DNA of 64,000 bases from Arenibacter aquaticus (GCF_003957295.1 NZ_RQPJ01000005.1:306282-370281), one strand, 5' to 3'. Positions 38,094 to 47,892 are shown, numbered from the stretch's first letter. Made by a program: numbers and translations. The notes: generated by a model not told the origin, from the letters alone.

Positions 38094-39731
38094 ATGATTT
38101 CAGTAGATGCAATAGCAGTAGAGTTTAGTGGCGATACCTTGTTTAGTGATGTTTCCTTTGTTATAAACGAAAACGACAAGATTGCCCTTATGGGGAAAAA
38201 TGGTGCCGGTAAATCTACTATGATGAAGATTATAGCCGGGCAGCAAAAAGCCAGTCGTGGTCATGTTCGCTTTCCCAAAGATGCCGTAATTGCCTATTTG
38301 CCCCAGCATTTATTGACCGATGACAGCTGTACCGTTTTTGAAGAGGCCTCCAAGGCCTTCAAGGACATTTTTGAAATGCGCGATGAAATGGCGCGGTTGA
38401 ACAAAGAATTGGAAACCCGTACGGATTATGAATCGGATGCCTATATGTCTATCATCGAAAAGGTGTCCGATCTAGGAGAGAAATTTTATGCCCTTGAAGA
38501 AATAAACTATGAGGCCGAAGTAGAAAAAGCCTTGAGGGGACTGGGGTTTAAACGTGAGGATTTCCATAGGCTTACCAGCGAATTTAGTGGTGGATGGCGC
38601 ATGCGAATAGAATTGGCCAAAATATTATTGCAAAAGCCAGACCTTATCCTATTGGATGAGCCCACCAACCATGTGGATATTGAATCGGTAATTTGGCTGG
38701 AAGACTTCTTGATCAATAAGGCCAAGGCCGTACTGGTCATATCACACGATAAGACCTTTATAGATAATATTACCAATAGGACAATTGAGGTAACCATGGG
38801 CCGTATCTATGATTATAAGGCCAACTACACCCACTACCTTCAATTAAGGGAAGAGCGTCGCAGCCATCAGATCAAGGCCTATCAGGAACAGCAGAAGTTT
38901 ATAGCCGATAACCAGGCGTTTATAGATCGATTTAAAGGAACCTATTCCAAGACCAATCAAGTAAACTCCAGGGAGAGGATGCTGGAGAAACTGCAGATCA
39001 TTGAGATTGATGAAATAGATACCACTGCCTTGAAACTGCGTTTTCCGCCGTCCATACGCTCCGGGGATTACCCGGTAACCGTAGAGGGACTTACCAAAAG
39101 TTATGGGGAGCACACGGTATTCAGTAATGCCAATCTCTCCATTTCAAGGGGAGAAAAAGTGTCCTTTGTAGGGAGAAACGGCGAAGGTAAATCTACCATG
39201 ATCAAAGCCATAATGGGAGAAATTGAGGTAGAAGGCCAATGTAGCCTTGGACACAACGTAAAGGTTGGGTACTTTGCCCAAAACCAAGCTTCCTTATTGG
39301 ATCCCAATCTAACAATTTTTCAGACGGTGGATGAAGTAGCGGAAGGGGATGTTCGCACACAGATAAAGAATATACTTGGCCGCTTTATGTTCAGTGGCGA
39401 TGATCTGGAGAAAAAAGTAGGGGTGCTCTCTGGAGGAGAAAAAACCCGTTTGGCCATGGTGAAATTATTATTGGAACCTGTAAACCTATTGATCCTGGAT
39501 GAACCCACCAACCATTTGGATCTAAAATCCAAAGATGTGCTTAAGGAGGCCCAATTGGCTTTTGACGGTACTTTGATCTTGGTTTCTCACGATAGGGATT
39601 TTCTACAAGGACTTTCCCATAAGGTCTTCGAATTCAAGGATAAGCGTGTTATAGAACATTTTGAGACTATAGATGCCTTTTTAGTACGAAACCGAATTGA
39701 AAATCTAAAGGAAATAGACTTAAAGGCATAA
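38094..39731 (+). CDS. ABC-F family ATPase (ribosome-associated)
   Basis: A 545-residue protein with two ABC domains and no membrane segment. Domain 1: Walker A GKNGAGKST, signature SGGWRMR, Walker B LILLDEPTNHVD. Domain 2: Walker A GRNGEGKST, signature LSGGEKTRLA, Walker B LLILDEPTNHLD. The linker between them (about residues 245-320, charged and helical, HQIKAYQEQQKFIADNQAFI) matches the P-site-reaching linker of ABC-F factors. Length and linker resemble the YbiT/EttA group, which acts on stalled ribosomes. There is no sign that it is an antibiotic-resistance member. Confidence 0.9.
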   Translation: MISVDAIAVEFSGDTLFSDVSFVINENDKIALMGKNGAGKSTMMKIIAGQQKASRGHVRFPKDAVIAYLPQHLLTDDSCTVFEEASKAFKDIFEMRDEMARLNKELETRTDYESDAYMSIIEKVSDLGEKFYALEEINYEAEVEKALRGLGFKREDFHRLTSEFSGGWRMRIELAKILLQKPDLILLDEPTNHVDIESVIWLEDFLINKAKAVLVISHDKTFIDNITNRTIEVTMGRIYDYKANYTHYLQLREERRSHQIKAYQEQQKFIADNQAFIDRFKGTYSKTNQVNSRERMLEKLQIIEIDEIDTTALKLRFPPSIRSGDYPVTVEGLTKSYGEHTVFSNANLSISRGEKVSFVGRNGEGKSTMIKAIMGEIEVEGQCSLGHNVKVGYFAQNQASLLDPNLTIFQTVDEVAEGDVRTQIKNILGRFMFSGDDLEKKVGVLSGGEKTRLAMVKLLLEPVNLLILDEPTNHLDLKSKDVLKEAQLAFDGTLILVSHDRDFLQGLSHKVFEFKDKRVIEHFETIDAFLVRNRIENLKEIDLKA

Positions 39732-39792
39732 GCCATAGCTACATCAAAAGACTAAGGTACAGGAGCATAAAATCCCCCAAAAAATAGTACCC

Positions 39793-40605
39793 CTAGCCTT
39801 TAAAAAACTTATCAAAAAACATTAATTGATATGTAATGGCATTGGCCCAATAGTCCCAATTGTGACTTCCTGGGCGCTCTATATAATCGTGAGGTATATT
39901 TCTTTCCAACAATTTATGATGCATACGCTTATTGGCATCATAAAAAAAATCATTTACCCCACAATCAAAGATCAGTTTTAAATTATCCTTTTTTAATAAA
40001 TGTACCATATTGATTACGGTATTTTCTTCCCAATGTTCCGGGTATTGGGCGTAACCCCCCAATCTTTTGGGTAGGTCCCAATTCCCTGGAAAAGGCCTTA
40101 TGTCCAGTCCACCACTCATACTTCCCGCAGCACCCCATACTTCCTGATGTTTAAAGGCCAAATAAAATGCTCCATGGCCACCCATGCTCAGGCCTGTAAT
40201 GGCCCGGGATTCCCTTTCTGCCCTTGTCTTGTACGTCCTATCCACTGCGGCTACCAATTCTTGGGAAACATAGGTTTCGTAACGCATCTCCTTTTCTATA
40301 GGACTATCCAGATACCAGCTTGTTTTATTGCCATCAGGGCATACGATAATCATTCCCAACTCATCGGCATATTCCTTTATTGAGCTAACCTTGGACACCC
40401 AATCTGTATGGTCGCCTCCTGCCCCATGCAGTAAGTACAAAACGGGAAAACGTTGGTTTTGGGCGCTGTAAGCATCGGGTAAAATAACTACGTTGGCAAT
40501 CTGTTTGTTCATGGATCTACTCATTACCATTAGGGTATCTATCTGGGAAGCTAATACGTTAGGTAGATTGGCAAAAACAAAAAGTAGGGTCAATATTAAT
40601 CTCAT
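39793..40605 (-). CDS. Secreted esterase, S-formylglutathione hydrolase/EstA-like
   Basis: A 270-residue alpha/beta hydrolase with a signal peptide (LLFVFANLPNVLAS). The oxyanion segment is LLHGAGGDHTDW, the nucleophile elbow is GLSMGGHG (Ser near 144), and the catalytic His lies near the C-terminus in GSHNWDYW. This is the esterase D/FrmB-like family, many secreted members of which act on esterified polysaccharides such as acetyl- or feruloyl-glycans. The signal peptide and nearby sulfatase and sialidase genes suggest a role in glycan de-esterification, but this is inference. Confidence 0.8.
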   Translation of the reverse strand: MRLILTLLFVFANLPNVLASQIDTLMVMSRSMNKQIANVVILPDAYSAQNQRFPVLYLLHGAGGDHTDWVSKVSSIKEYADELGMIIVCPDGNKTSWYLDSPIEKEMRYETYVSQELVAAVDRTYKTRAERESRAITGLSMGGHGAFYLAFKHQEVWGAAGSMSGGLDIRPFPGNWDLPKRLGGYAQYPEHWEENTVINMVHLLKKDNLKLIFDCGVNDFFYDANKRMHHKLLERNIPHDYIERPGSHNWDYWANAITYQLMFFDKFFKG

Positions 40606-40783
40606 AGGTTGTGGGCTATCTGGTTATACCTTTATCAAGGTGTTCTTTATAATATAAAATTGAGCTTTTGTAGCGTATGGTCTTTATTTAGTAAACATAC
40701 TTATCCCAATATTGGTTTCCAAATTAAATTAAGTTCACCTCAGCGACCAATGAATTTTGTCCCTATAAAAAGTAGTTATTGCT

Positions 40784-41407
40784 CTAGAATTGGGATGGGT
40801 TGGCAGATCCCTTATAACTTTCTGGTAATGGACGATAGGCATAGTAGTGGAGCACTTCTTCAATAGCAAGTACCATGGCTTTATTAATAGGTTCTATGGT
40901 ATTGCCCAACCTAAAATCGATTTGATTCAGTTTCATGTAATAATCGGTAAATACGGGGACATACAGCCCATTTTTCATGGCTTCTTGTGCACTCTCATAA
41001 AGGTCGTGCTGATTTTCTTTTATAATCTTACAGGTTGCCAAACGGAGTGACCCCAATTTATCCCTATTGGCACCATATCCAAAGAGCCTACATATTAATC
41101 CACGATACTTATAATGTCCACAGCTACCCTTACTAGTGTCCGATGCTGAATGTGGCCGATACAAAAAACAGCTGGATCCCAGTTTGGTTTGCAAGTCGCT
41201 GAGGGTGGCTTCTGCTGTTCCATTTAAAAAAATATGGAAGGCCCAAGGTAAAAATTCCAAGGGAGAAGCATTAATATCCGGGTGGGCACAACATTTTCCA
41301 CAACCTGCCAAACAACTTAGGCCAGAATGGGACTGGAAAGTTTTAATTTCTTGGTCTAAACCTGCAAACAACTCCTCAACTGCATTTACCCTCCGCTCTA
41401 TGGACAT
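40784..41407 (-). CDS. YkgJ-type cysteine cluster protein
   Basis: About 207 residues from the ATG at 41407 (the frame is open further, to 41500, but MSIERRVNAVEELFAGL is the natural beginning). The CxxxCxxCC cluster (CLAGCGKCC near residue 32) and two further Cys pairs (SCFLYRP, SCGHYKYRGLICRLFG) identify the YkgJ/UPF0153 family, thought to bind zinc or an Fe-S cluster. Function is not established. It sits between the esterase and the sulfatase on the same strand but has no obvious functional link with them. Confidence 0.78.
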   Translation of the reverse strand: MSIERRVNAVEELFAGLDQEIKTFQSHSGLSCLAGCGKCCAHPDINASPLEFLPWAFHIFLNGTAEATLSDLQTKLGSSCFLYRPHSASDTSKGSCGHYKYRGLICRLFGYGANRDKLGSLRLATCKIIKENQHDLYESAQEAMKNGLYVPVFTDYYMKLNQIDFRLGNTIEPINKAMVLAIEEVLHYYAYRPLPESYKGSANPSQF

Positions 41408-41539
41408 ATATTTTATTTTACACGAATGTACGCTAATAAAGCCCCCCTTTAACAAACACCCCTTATAAAACCAAAAACAAGTACGTCCTAAAATCCTCAA
41501 AACAAATAAACTAAGACCAAGGATTACAGCCTAAGGCCG

Positions 41540-43303
41540 TCACTGATCCAACTTTTTCAATTCCATCCAAAAAGGGAAGATGTTTTTATTGTTTACGGCA
41601 TAAAATGGTATTAGCTCGCCCGTCATTTTGGGGAAGTAAACCCGCTTCATTTGAACAACATCGGTGTTATCCTCTTTATTTACCATTTGCCTAACCAGCG
41701 TATTGGCTTCCAAAACCATTCGGCCATTTGCCTTTATAGGTTTTACAAATTTATAGGTTATATCATAATACCCCTCTTCTATATCTACCTCCCAATTGCC
41801 ATAAACCTCTTCTTGATTCCATATTCCGCGCTCCCCTCCCGCATCGTTCCTATTAAGTATAATGGGGTTTTCATGGGGATTGCCTACTATGATCTTAGGG
41901 GGATTTACAAGGTTCTCCGAAAATACCAATTCCTTATAAATATCATCCAATTCCTTTTTTAGATCCATGGCCAATTCTTTCTTGTCGCTTATCAAATTAT
42001 TTTGTTCATAAGGATCCTGCCTTAGGTGAAACAATTCAAAACCCTCAATATTCGCATTATAATCTGTCTTCCCCACCAACTTATAGCCTCCTTTTTGCAG
42101 GGCCATATTGTTGTACAACTCGGGATAGCGACGGGACCAATAAAAAAACAGGGAACGATCTTCCCAATCCACAGTCTTACCCTTGATAAGAGGCACCATA
42201 CTTTTGCCATCTATTACCCTATCTTTGGGCATTTCTACCTTACATATCTCAGATAGGGTTGGCAGTACATCCAAATGGGCCGTCATCGTTTCTATATCTT
42301 TATTACCCTTGGTAAGCGAAGGATATTTTAGAAAAAACGGCACTCTTACACCGCCGTTGTAAACATTTCCCTTTAACCCCCGCATTCCGCTTACATACCT
42401 TGTTTGCTGTGGCCCGTTATCGGTCATAAAAATAACAAGCGTATTATCGGATAGCTTTAGTTCATCCAATTTTTGAAAGAGGCGCCCTAAATTATCATCA
42501 ATATTATGGACCATGGCATATACTTTTCGCGCATCTTCCTTATCCTTTTCGCTCATTGGAGAAAAAGGCCTATCATCCCCAACAAAACCCGAGGATGGAT
42601 CTATATCCTTGTATTTTTGATAATAGGAATCAGGAACTTGTAAAGGGGTGTGGGGAGCGTTAAAGGCCAGGTAACAGAAAAATGGCTTCTCCTTATTTTC
42701 ATCAATAAAATTGATAGCTTGGTCCGTAAAGATATCTGAGCAATAACCTTGGTAAGCTTGCTGTTGGTTATTATGCCAAAGTACCGGGTCAAAATAACTC
42801 CTATCTCCCTGGAAATAGGTGGTGATATCCCCTACCTGTCCCATCCCTCCGGACAGATGGATTACGGATTCATCAAAACCTTGATCGGTAGGCCTAAACG
42901 GATAGTTATCTCCCAAATGCCACTTCCCAAAAGCACCCGTCCTGTAGTTGGCCTGCTTCAACATTTCTGCTATTGTGACCTCATTGGAAGCCATAATAGC
43001 TCCTCCATTATAGGTATCCCTCATACCCGTACGCAAGGAATAGCGACCCGTCATTAAACTGGAACGGGTGGGGGCACATACCGGAGAAACATAAAAATTA
43101 TTAAAACGGATACTTTCCTTGGCCAGAGCGTCTATAACAGGAGTTTGAACATGTGGGTTCCCAGTGACCCCCAAATCCCCGTATCCTTGGTCATCTGTAA
43201 TAATCAGAATTACATTGGGCCTTTGCTTTTGTTGTGCCCCAACAGTTGCGGCCATTATTAAAGTTGCAAAAAGAAGGAAATAAGTATTTCTATTGAATAT
43301 CAT
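41540..43303 (-). CDS. Secreted sulfatase (arylsulfatase A-like)
   Basis: A 587-residue family S1 sulfatase. Its signal peptide ends near VGAQQ. The formylglycine signature is CAPTR, with Cys76 converted to formylglycine, followed by SSLMTGRY. The paired metal Asp residues are in ITDDQGYGDLG (37-38), and further metal ligands in FMTDNGPQ. A C-terminal extra beta domain of about 130 residues follows. It should remove sulfate esters from a glycan outside the cytoplasm; subfamily and substrate cannot be told here. No formylglycine-generating or anSME enzyme is visible in the window. The two sialidase-like genes lie directly upstream in the same direction. Confidence 0.88.
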   Translation of the reverse strand: MIFNRNTYFLLFATLIMAATVGAQQKQRPNVILIITDDQGYGDLGVTGNPHVQTPVIDALAKESIRFNNFYVSPVCAPTRSSLMTGRYSLRTGMRDTYNGGAIMASNEVTIAEMLKQANYRTGAFGKWHLGDNYPFRPTDQGFDESVIHLSGGMGQVGDITTYFQGDRSYFDPVLWHNNQQQAYQGYCSDIFTDQAINFIDENKEKPFFCYLAFNAPHTPLQVPDSYYQKYKDIDPSSGFVGDDRPFSPMSEKDKEDARKVYAMVHNIDDNLGRLFQKLDELKLSDNTLVIFMTDNGPQQTRYVSGMRGLKGNVYNGGVRVPFFLKYPSLTKGNKDIETMTAHLDVLPTLSEICKVEMPKDRVIDGKSMVPLIKGKTVDWEDRSLFFYWSRRYPELYNNMALQKGGYKLVGKTDYNANIEGFELFHLRQDPYEQNNLISDKKELAMDLKKELDDIYKELVFSENLVNPPKIIVGNPHENPIILNRNDAGGERGIWNQEEVYGNWEVDIEEGYYDITYKFVKPIKANGRMVLEANTLVRQMVNKEDNTDVVQMKRVYFPKMTGELIPFYAVNNKNIFPFWMELKKLDQ

Positions 43304-43345
43304 AAATTGGCATTTATTTTTTCTGATAAATATTTTATTAGGTTC

Positions 43346-44524
43346 TTATTTTAAGGGTGTCATGGCCCATTCTCTGGATAAAACGGTGATACTGCTGGTC
43401 TCCAATCCGTTCCCTGAAGTCCTATTGCCTGAGCAATAGGCCATAATAATATTTTGCGGATCTACAAAGTATAGGGCTGTATAGCAATACCACCCATTGG
43501 GGTCCTCTTCAATATTTTTGATTGCTGTCCATGTTTTCCCTTCATCTTTGGAGATTGCCATTGTTAAAGGGGTTCTCTTATTCTTTGTAGCAGGATTGGA
43601 ACCATCATTATTGTTCCACACCATTATCCAATTATTGCTTCCCGGAATTTTTTCGATTGTAGCAGGGGAAAGCGGCGAATATATACTACTAGGCGTAAGT
43701 GGGCTCCAGCTTTCCCCACTATCCTGGGAATAGGACAAGTGTTGAACACCTCCACTTGCCCTAATATACATCATAATTTGGCCATCCTCCATCTCTATTA
43801 CCCCAGGTTCTTGGGTAATAATATCTGAATCGTTGGGTACTCTTGTACTGGAAGACCATGTTTTACCATTGTCGTCCGAATAATAACTATATAGATTACC
43901 CTTGGCCCTAAAGCCCTCTTCGGTTGTGGGATGTTCCGCCACCGCCAACAGCAATCGCCCATCTGCCAACTGAATCACCCGGTCGTTATTTAATACAAAA
44001 TACCCTTTCTTGTCCGTGATACAGGCTATGGGGTCGCTCCAACTCTGCGCCTCATCCATAGATAATCTCATCATGGGCACACAATCTAAGGTACTATTCT
44101 TTCTAAGATAAAATAGGGCTATAGCACCGTTTTGCAATCGCAAAAGGGAAACCGACATCACATTCATCTGCCCTTCATTGGGGACAATTACCTCATCTTC
44201 CACACTCCAGGTTATACCCCCATCCAAAGAATATCTGCTAGCCAGATGGGCAGGGTCATGATCTGTACCGGATCCCTCGCTATAATGGGTGTAGACATAA
44301 AGTAGTTTCCCGTTATTGAGCATTATAAAATCACCTTCGCTATTGCGGGGATTATCATCGTTAGGAGGCAATCGCAGCACCGTCCTTGGAGACTTTACCC
44401 CTTGCACCTTTTCTCCCGTATAATCTTTCTTCAATTTACAGGAAGCAATGCTTCCAATCAATAAAAATAATAAGATTCCAAAAACAACATATTTTAATGA
44501 AACGGTCTTACCTTTTGCCTTCAT
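43346..44524 (-). CDS. Sialidase-superfamily lipoprotein with Asp boxes
   Basis: A 392-residue lipoprotein (lipobox GSIASC near residue 29). The body is a six-bladed propeller of the sialidase/BNR superfamily; at least five Asp boxes are seen: SLDGGITW, SMDEAQSW, SDDNGKTW, SQDSGESW and SKDEGKTW. The RNSEGDF and catalytic-like Asp-rich segments are present, but I cannot confirm a full sialidase triad. It may be an exo-acting glycosidase or a glycan-binding propeller. The next gene upstream ends three bases before its start codon, so the pair is probably co-transcribed and co-translated. Confidence 0.82.
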   Translation of the reverse strand: MKAKGKTVSLKYVVFGILLFLLIGSIASCKLKKDYTGEKVQGVKSPRTVLRLPPNDDNPRNSEGDFIMLNNGKLLYVYTHYSEGSGTDHDPAHLASRYSLDGGITWSVEDEVIVPNEGQMNVMSVSLLRLQNGAIALFYLRKNSTLDCVPMMRLSMDEAQSWSDPIACITDKKGYFVLNNDRVIQLADGRLLLAVAEHPTTEEGFRAKGNLYSYYSDDNGKTWSSSTRVPNDSDIITQEPGVIEMEDGQIMMYIRASGGVQHLSYSQDSGESWSPLTPSSIYSPLSPATIEKIPGSNNWIMVWNNNDGSNPATKNKRTPLTMAISKDEGKTWTAIKNIEEDPNGWYCYTALYFVDPQNIIMAYCSGNRTSGNGLETSSITVLSREWAMTPLK

Positions 44525-44527
44525 AAT

Positions 44528-45580
44528 TTAATTTTTCAAAGCTTGGTTCAGTTCCCTCAAGGGTATTTCTGCAAAATAAATAGACGTTTTTTCGGTTTCA
44601 TGGGAAGAATAGTAGCTCATGTACAGGGTATCATTTTCAAAGACAAAGCCGGGATAGCTACTATCAGAATTGGAAGGTAATTTTAGTACCTCTTTAAAAT
44701 TACCATTTTTATTAAAAGAAAGCAGTCCGGTATACTCCCTGTTTATTCTTCCCCCGCCAATATATTGCTCCTTTCCTACCGACACAAAATCTGGCCCTCC
44801 TATAAAATATGGCGATTCGGTAAAGGTCCATTTGGTATAGGGAGGATAACTGTGCCCTAAGTACGCTCTTTTATTCCCATTTTCCCGTCTTATGAGCATA
44901 ATTGCCTCACCCTTGTCATTGAACCTAATGGTAGATTCATTGGGGTTGCCCTCAATTTCCAAATTGCTAAGCAGTGAATAATCCACCCCGTTAGTAGTCT
45001 TCACCAATTTAATAGTAGTCTTATTTTTACCATCACCAATTTCCTCCCTGGAATAGAGTCCGCCATAACCAGCCCCTTGAAACCATGTTAAACTCCAAAG
45101 CCAATCAAACTTACCCTTTAACCCTTTCTCCAAATTAATGGGCTGGGGATTGGAAAATTTTGTTCCTTCTTCATTTGAAAATGCTATATGGGGTATTCCC
45201 CCCAACAAGGTCTTGCCCTCATAAATAGACCCTCCCATAGTGGCCATTATAAGCCCATTGGGCGTAACCGACAATTTGGGGTCCCTTAGATCGAATCCGT
45301 TGAGGACAATTTGATCCACTTCTTTCCAGACCTTACCATCTTTGGAAGCTATTATTTTTATAATTCCATCCTTACCATGTACATGCTTTTCCCCAGCGCG
45401 GAAGGCACAGTAAAATTTACCCTTAAACTTAATAAGGGAAGTAAATGCATTATAATTTTCATCAGAATAGATTTTGGACACCTTAATATCCTTGGCGGTA
45501 GACTGGGCGGTTGCATTGGTATAAAGCAGCATCAAAAAAAATAGCTGACATAAAGCACCCACAATTTTGTGTTTTCTCAT
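44528..45580 (-). CDS. Second sialidase-superfamily protein, secreted
   Basis: A 350-residue protein with a signal peptide ending near NATAQS. It also looks like a BNR-type beta propeller, but with fewer clear Asp boxes (SKDGKVW, SNEEGTKF). Features such as KFYCAFRAGEKHVHGKDG and NPNESTIRFND fit the exo-alpha-sialidase-like family that includes many enzymes of Bacteroidota glycan loci. The first gene of the sialidase-sialidase-sulfatase set, which reads as a mini-locus for an acidic or sulfated glycan. The precise activity is unknown. Confidence 0.75.
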   Translation of the reverse strand: MRKHKIVGALCQLFFLMLLYTNATAQSTAKDIKVSKIYSDENYNAFTSLIKFKGKFYCAFRAGEKHVHGKDGIIKIIASKDGKVWKEVDQIVLNGFDLRDPKLSVTPNGLIMATMGGSIYEGKTLLGGIPHIAFSNEEGTKFSNPQPINLEKGLKGKFDWLWSLTWFQGAGYGGLYSREEIGDGKNKTTIKLVKTTNGVDYSLLSNLEIEGNPNESTIRFNDKGEAIMLIRRENGNKRAYLGHSYPPYTKWTFTESPYFIGGPDFVSVGKEQYIGGGRINREYTGLLSFNKNGNFKEVLKLPSNSDSSYPGFVFENDTLYMSYYSSHETEKTSIYFAEIPLRELNQALKN

Positions 45581-46042
45581 TATTTGGTTTGGTTATGGTC
45601 TGTGGTCATAGTCGCCCAAAAGGCGATATTACATCAAGTATTATAATCCCATCAAAATCAATGGGGACAGATTTATGATATCTCCTTTTAAACCTCCATT
45701 ATATCCCTGCCAAAATTCAATTGATGATATTTTAAGGCTAGCTTGGGTATTGACCATTGCTCCATCATGTTTAAAAAGACAAAAAAACGCGCACATCTTC
45801 CCTGGCAGCGGACACCAATACTACACACTTTTGGATCAAAATCTGTTGCCTAAAGTTAAACTAATTTAACATAAGGAAAAAAATAATCTTTGTGTACCAC
45901 TTTCCGGTCTATTGGAATATCCCCATAGGCCATGGCCCAATAGAAGCGTAAGCAAAATCTATTCCAATCAACAAATGCGGCCGCACCCTATAAAGCCTTA
46001 ACCTACAATGGAATAGATCTTTCAAAACCTTGACATATGACA
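45581..46042. other. Intergenic region with a long inverted repeat
   Basis: The 460 bp hold no credible gene. Close to the end of the RraA-like gene is a 10-bp perfect inverted repeat (45957-45966 ATCTATTCCA... with 46009-46018), a possible weak transcript end. A second copy of the half-site (ATTGGAATA, 45911-45919) pairs with the same arm. No -7 box is convincing for the minus-strand sialidase unit. Confidence 0.4.
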
Positions 46043-46762
46043 CTAAACAGTCCTAGTTTCCTTCCAGTTCTCAAACGCTAGTCTAATCTTTTCGTCGACA
46101 AGGGGATAAAGTCCGATTATAGATTTACCACTTTTCACTTCTTCCATCACATATTCCTCAAACAGTGTCATTTGCAAACATTCATCGGCCACCTCAGCAG
46201 CAATTCTGGCCGGAATAACCATAACACCATCATCGTCACCTACCAAAATATCACCGGGAAATACTGCCACATCGCCGCACCCAATAGGTTCATTAATGGC
46301 TATGGCTTGGTGAAGGGTCAGGTTGGTGGGTGCGGACGGTCTGTTGTGGTAGGAGGGCAAATCCAATTCTGCAATTTCCGCCGAATCCCGGAAACCGCCA
46401 TCGGTTACAATTCCTGCTACCCCTCTTACCATTAATCTAGTAACCAATATAGAACCTGCCGAGGCCGCTCTGGCATCCTTTCTGCTATCGATGACCAGAA
46501 TAGCCCCTTCTGGACATTTTTCAACGGCCACCCGCTGCAGATGCTTGGGGTCCTTGAAAACTTCTATCGGGTTTAAATCTTCCCTGGCCGGTATGTACCT
46601 CAAGGTATAGGCCTCCCCTACCATGGTAGGTTTTCCCATTTTTAATGGCTTAACATCCTGTATAAATTGTTTTTTCAATCCTTTTTTAAAAAGACAGGTA
46701 GCTATGGTAGCTGTACTGACTCCCTTTAGTTTTCCTATTGTGGAATGGGTATTGTAATCCAT
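46043..46762 (-). CDS. RraA-family protein (aldolase-like)
   Basis: A 239-residue protein of the RraA/4-hydroxy-4-methyl-2-oxoglutarate aldolase family. The GDDDGVMVIPARIA ending motif and GIVTDGGFRDSAEI segment are typical, as are GCGDVAVFPGDILVGDDDG residues that bind a metal and the oxaloacetate-like substrate. Members act as pyruvate-forming aldolases or oxaloacetate decarboxylases, and others inhibit RNase E. Context (a TIM-barrel isomerase next to it and an alginate locus divergent from it) suggests a sugar-acid role here. It ends the two-gene minus-strand set. Confidence 0.78.
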   Translation of the reverse strand: MDYNTHSTIGKLKGVSTATIATCLFKKGLKKQFIQDVKPLKMGKPTMVGEAYTLRYIPAREDLNPIEVFKDPKHLQRVAVEKCPEGAILVIDSRKDARAASAGSILVTRLMVRGVAGIVTDGGFRDSAEIAELDLPSYHNRPSAPTNLTLHQAIAINEPIGCGDVAVFPGDILVGDDDGVMVIPARIAAEVADECLQMTLFEEYVMEEVKSGKSIIGLYPLVDEKIRLAFENWKETRTV

Positions 46763-46788
46763 AGTATTGTTTATTGGTTATCTTTAAT

Positions 46789-47754
46789 TTATTCAGCTTT
46801 TTGCCAAGCCTGTTGAACAAAGGCCAAGTCCTTTTTCATTTGCTTAAAGACCTCTTTTTTATCAATTGTAATAGTAGATGCCCCGTGCTCCGCGCCTCCT
46901 AAACCGTATTCTAAATGAAGGGATACGGGCACATTGATCTTATATTTCTTAAGCAAGGAAAAGTAGCGGTCAAAATCTACCATCCCTTCTCCCAAGGGGG
47001 TATTCACTGGCTTCCATTTTCCTTTCACGATTCCCCACTTAAAATCTTTGATAACTATAGATTTTATGAACGGTTGTATCAACCGCAGTCCAAGTTCCCA
47101 GCTGCTTCCACCTTCCACAACAGCATGCCTTATATCATATTGGCACCCCATATGCACATTTTTGGTAGCCTTGAGAATTGGGGGCAAATCCCAAATAGGA
47201 GCCCCTACATGATTGCCTGCATGATTTTGATAACACCCTATTAGTCCAAGCTCCTTATTAAACTCCTCCAAATTATTGAACTGTTGACCGTATATATTCT
47301 GACTCTGGGAGATTTCCCTATCTTCGGGATAGGTTAACCAGCCAGTACGATAGTGAGTAATCCCCAGCTTGCTTGCCGTTTCCAAAACCGTCCTATGCTC
47401 CTTGTTTTCAACGTCTACAACGTTGGTGGTCATCATCCTAGGAGTTAGACCATATTTTTTCATAGCCATAACGGCCTTGGGCAAATCCTCATCCACCTGG
47501 CTTGGTAACACATGCCCCTTAGGCCTAACCGTTAAATCCAGACCATTAAACCCCATTTCGGCGGCCACCTCGGACATGTCATTATAATTCAGGAACTGCA
47601 GGTGTTTGGAAAATAAATGCACCTCTAAGTTTCCAGGTGTATTGGAAAAGGAATTTAAGTTGTATTGTTCAAATCCCATCAGCGGAAAGGCTAGGCCTGC
47701 CATTGCTGAAAGCTTAACAAAATCTCTTCTAGAAAAATTTACAGTATTATTCAT
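46789..47754 (-). CDS. Sugar phosphate isomerase/epimerase-like TIM barrel, Tat-type signal
   Basis: A 321-residue xylose isomerase-like TIM barrel protein. It begins with a twin-arginine-type signal (SRRDFVKLSAMAGLAFPLMG), so it is predicted to be exported folded, probably to the periplasm, perhaps with a bound metal. Conserved segments are FNGLDLTVRPKGHVLP and the HLEYGL near the C-terminus; metal ligands are in YQNHAGNH and IRHAVVEGG. Substrate unknown. It precedes the RraA-like gene by 26 bp, and diverges from the PL6 lyase gene across 138 bp containing the shared operator. Confidence 0.75.
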   Translation of the reverse strand: MNNTVNFSRRDFVKLSAMAGLAFPLMGFEQYNLNSFSNTPGNLEVHLFSKHLQFLNYNDMSEVAAEMGFNGLDLTVRPKGHVLPSQVDEDLPKAVMAMKKYGLTPRMMTTNVVDVENKEHRTVLETASKLGITHYRTGWLTYPEDREISQSQNIYGQQFNNLEEFNKELGLIGCYQNHAGNHVGAPIWDLPPILKATKNVHMGCQYDIRHAVVEGGSSWELGLRLIQPFIKSIVIKDFKWGIVKGKWKPVNTPLGEGMVDFDRYFSLLKKYKINVPVSLHLEYGLGGAEHGASTITIDKKEVFKQMKKDLAFVQQAWQKAE

Positions 47755-47802
47755 TTTTTACAAGTTGGTTAATTTATTAATTAACAGTTTTTATGTTAAA
47801 AA

Positions 47803-47854
47803 TTTGTTAGTCTTACAAATATACGTATTTTTGGTCAACCAATCTGGTTAACCA
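47803..47854 (+). promoter_or_regulatory. PL6 promoter with two 13-bp-spaced operator copies
   Basis: TTTG (47803-47806), 19 bp and TATTTTTG (47826-47833) form a full promoter. It overlaps two TGGT-N2-ACCA elements at 47832-47841 and 47845-47854, 13 bp apart start to start. A minus-strand TATATTTG (47816-47823) could serve the divergent TIM-barrel gene from the same region. Thirty bases (47825-47854) are identical to 51445-51474. Confidence 0.8.
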
Positions 47855-47892
47855 GTTTGTAATTATAAGTGGCCCTAAAAAATCTATTAATT

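Noticed and set aside
45675-45869. 64-residue ORF in the intergenic region
   Set aside because: Short, no promoter, no RBS and no recognisable feature.
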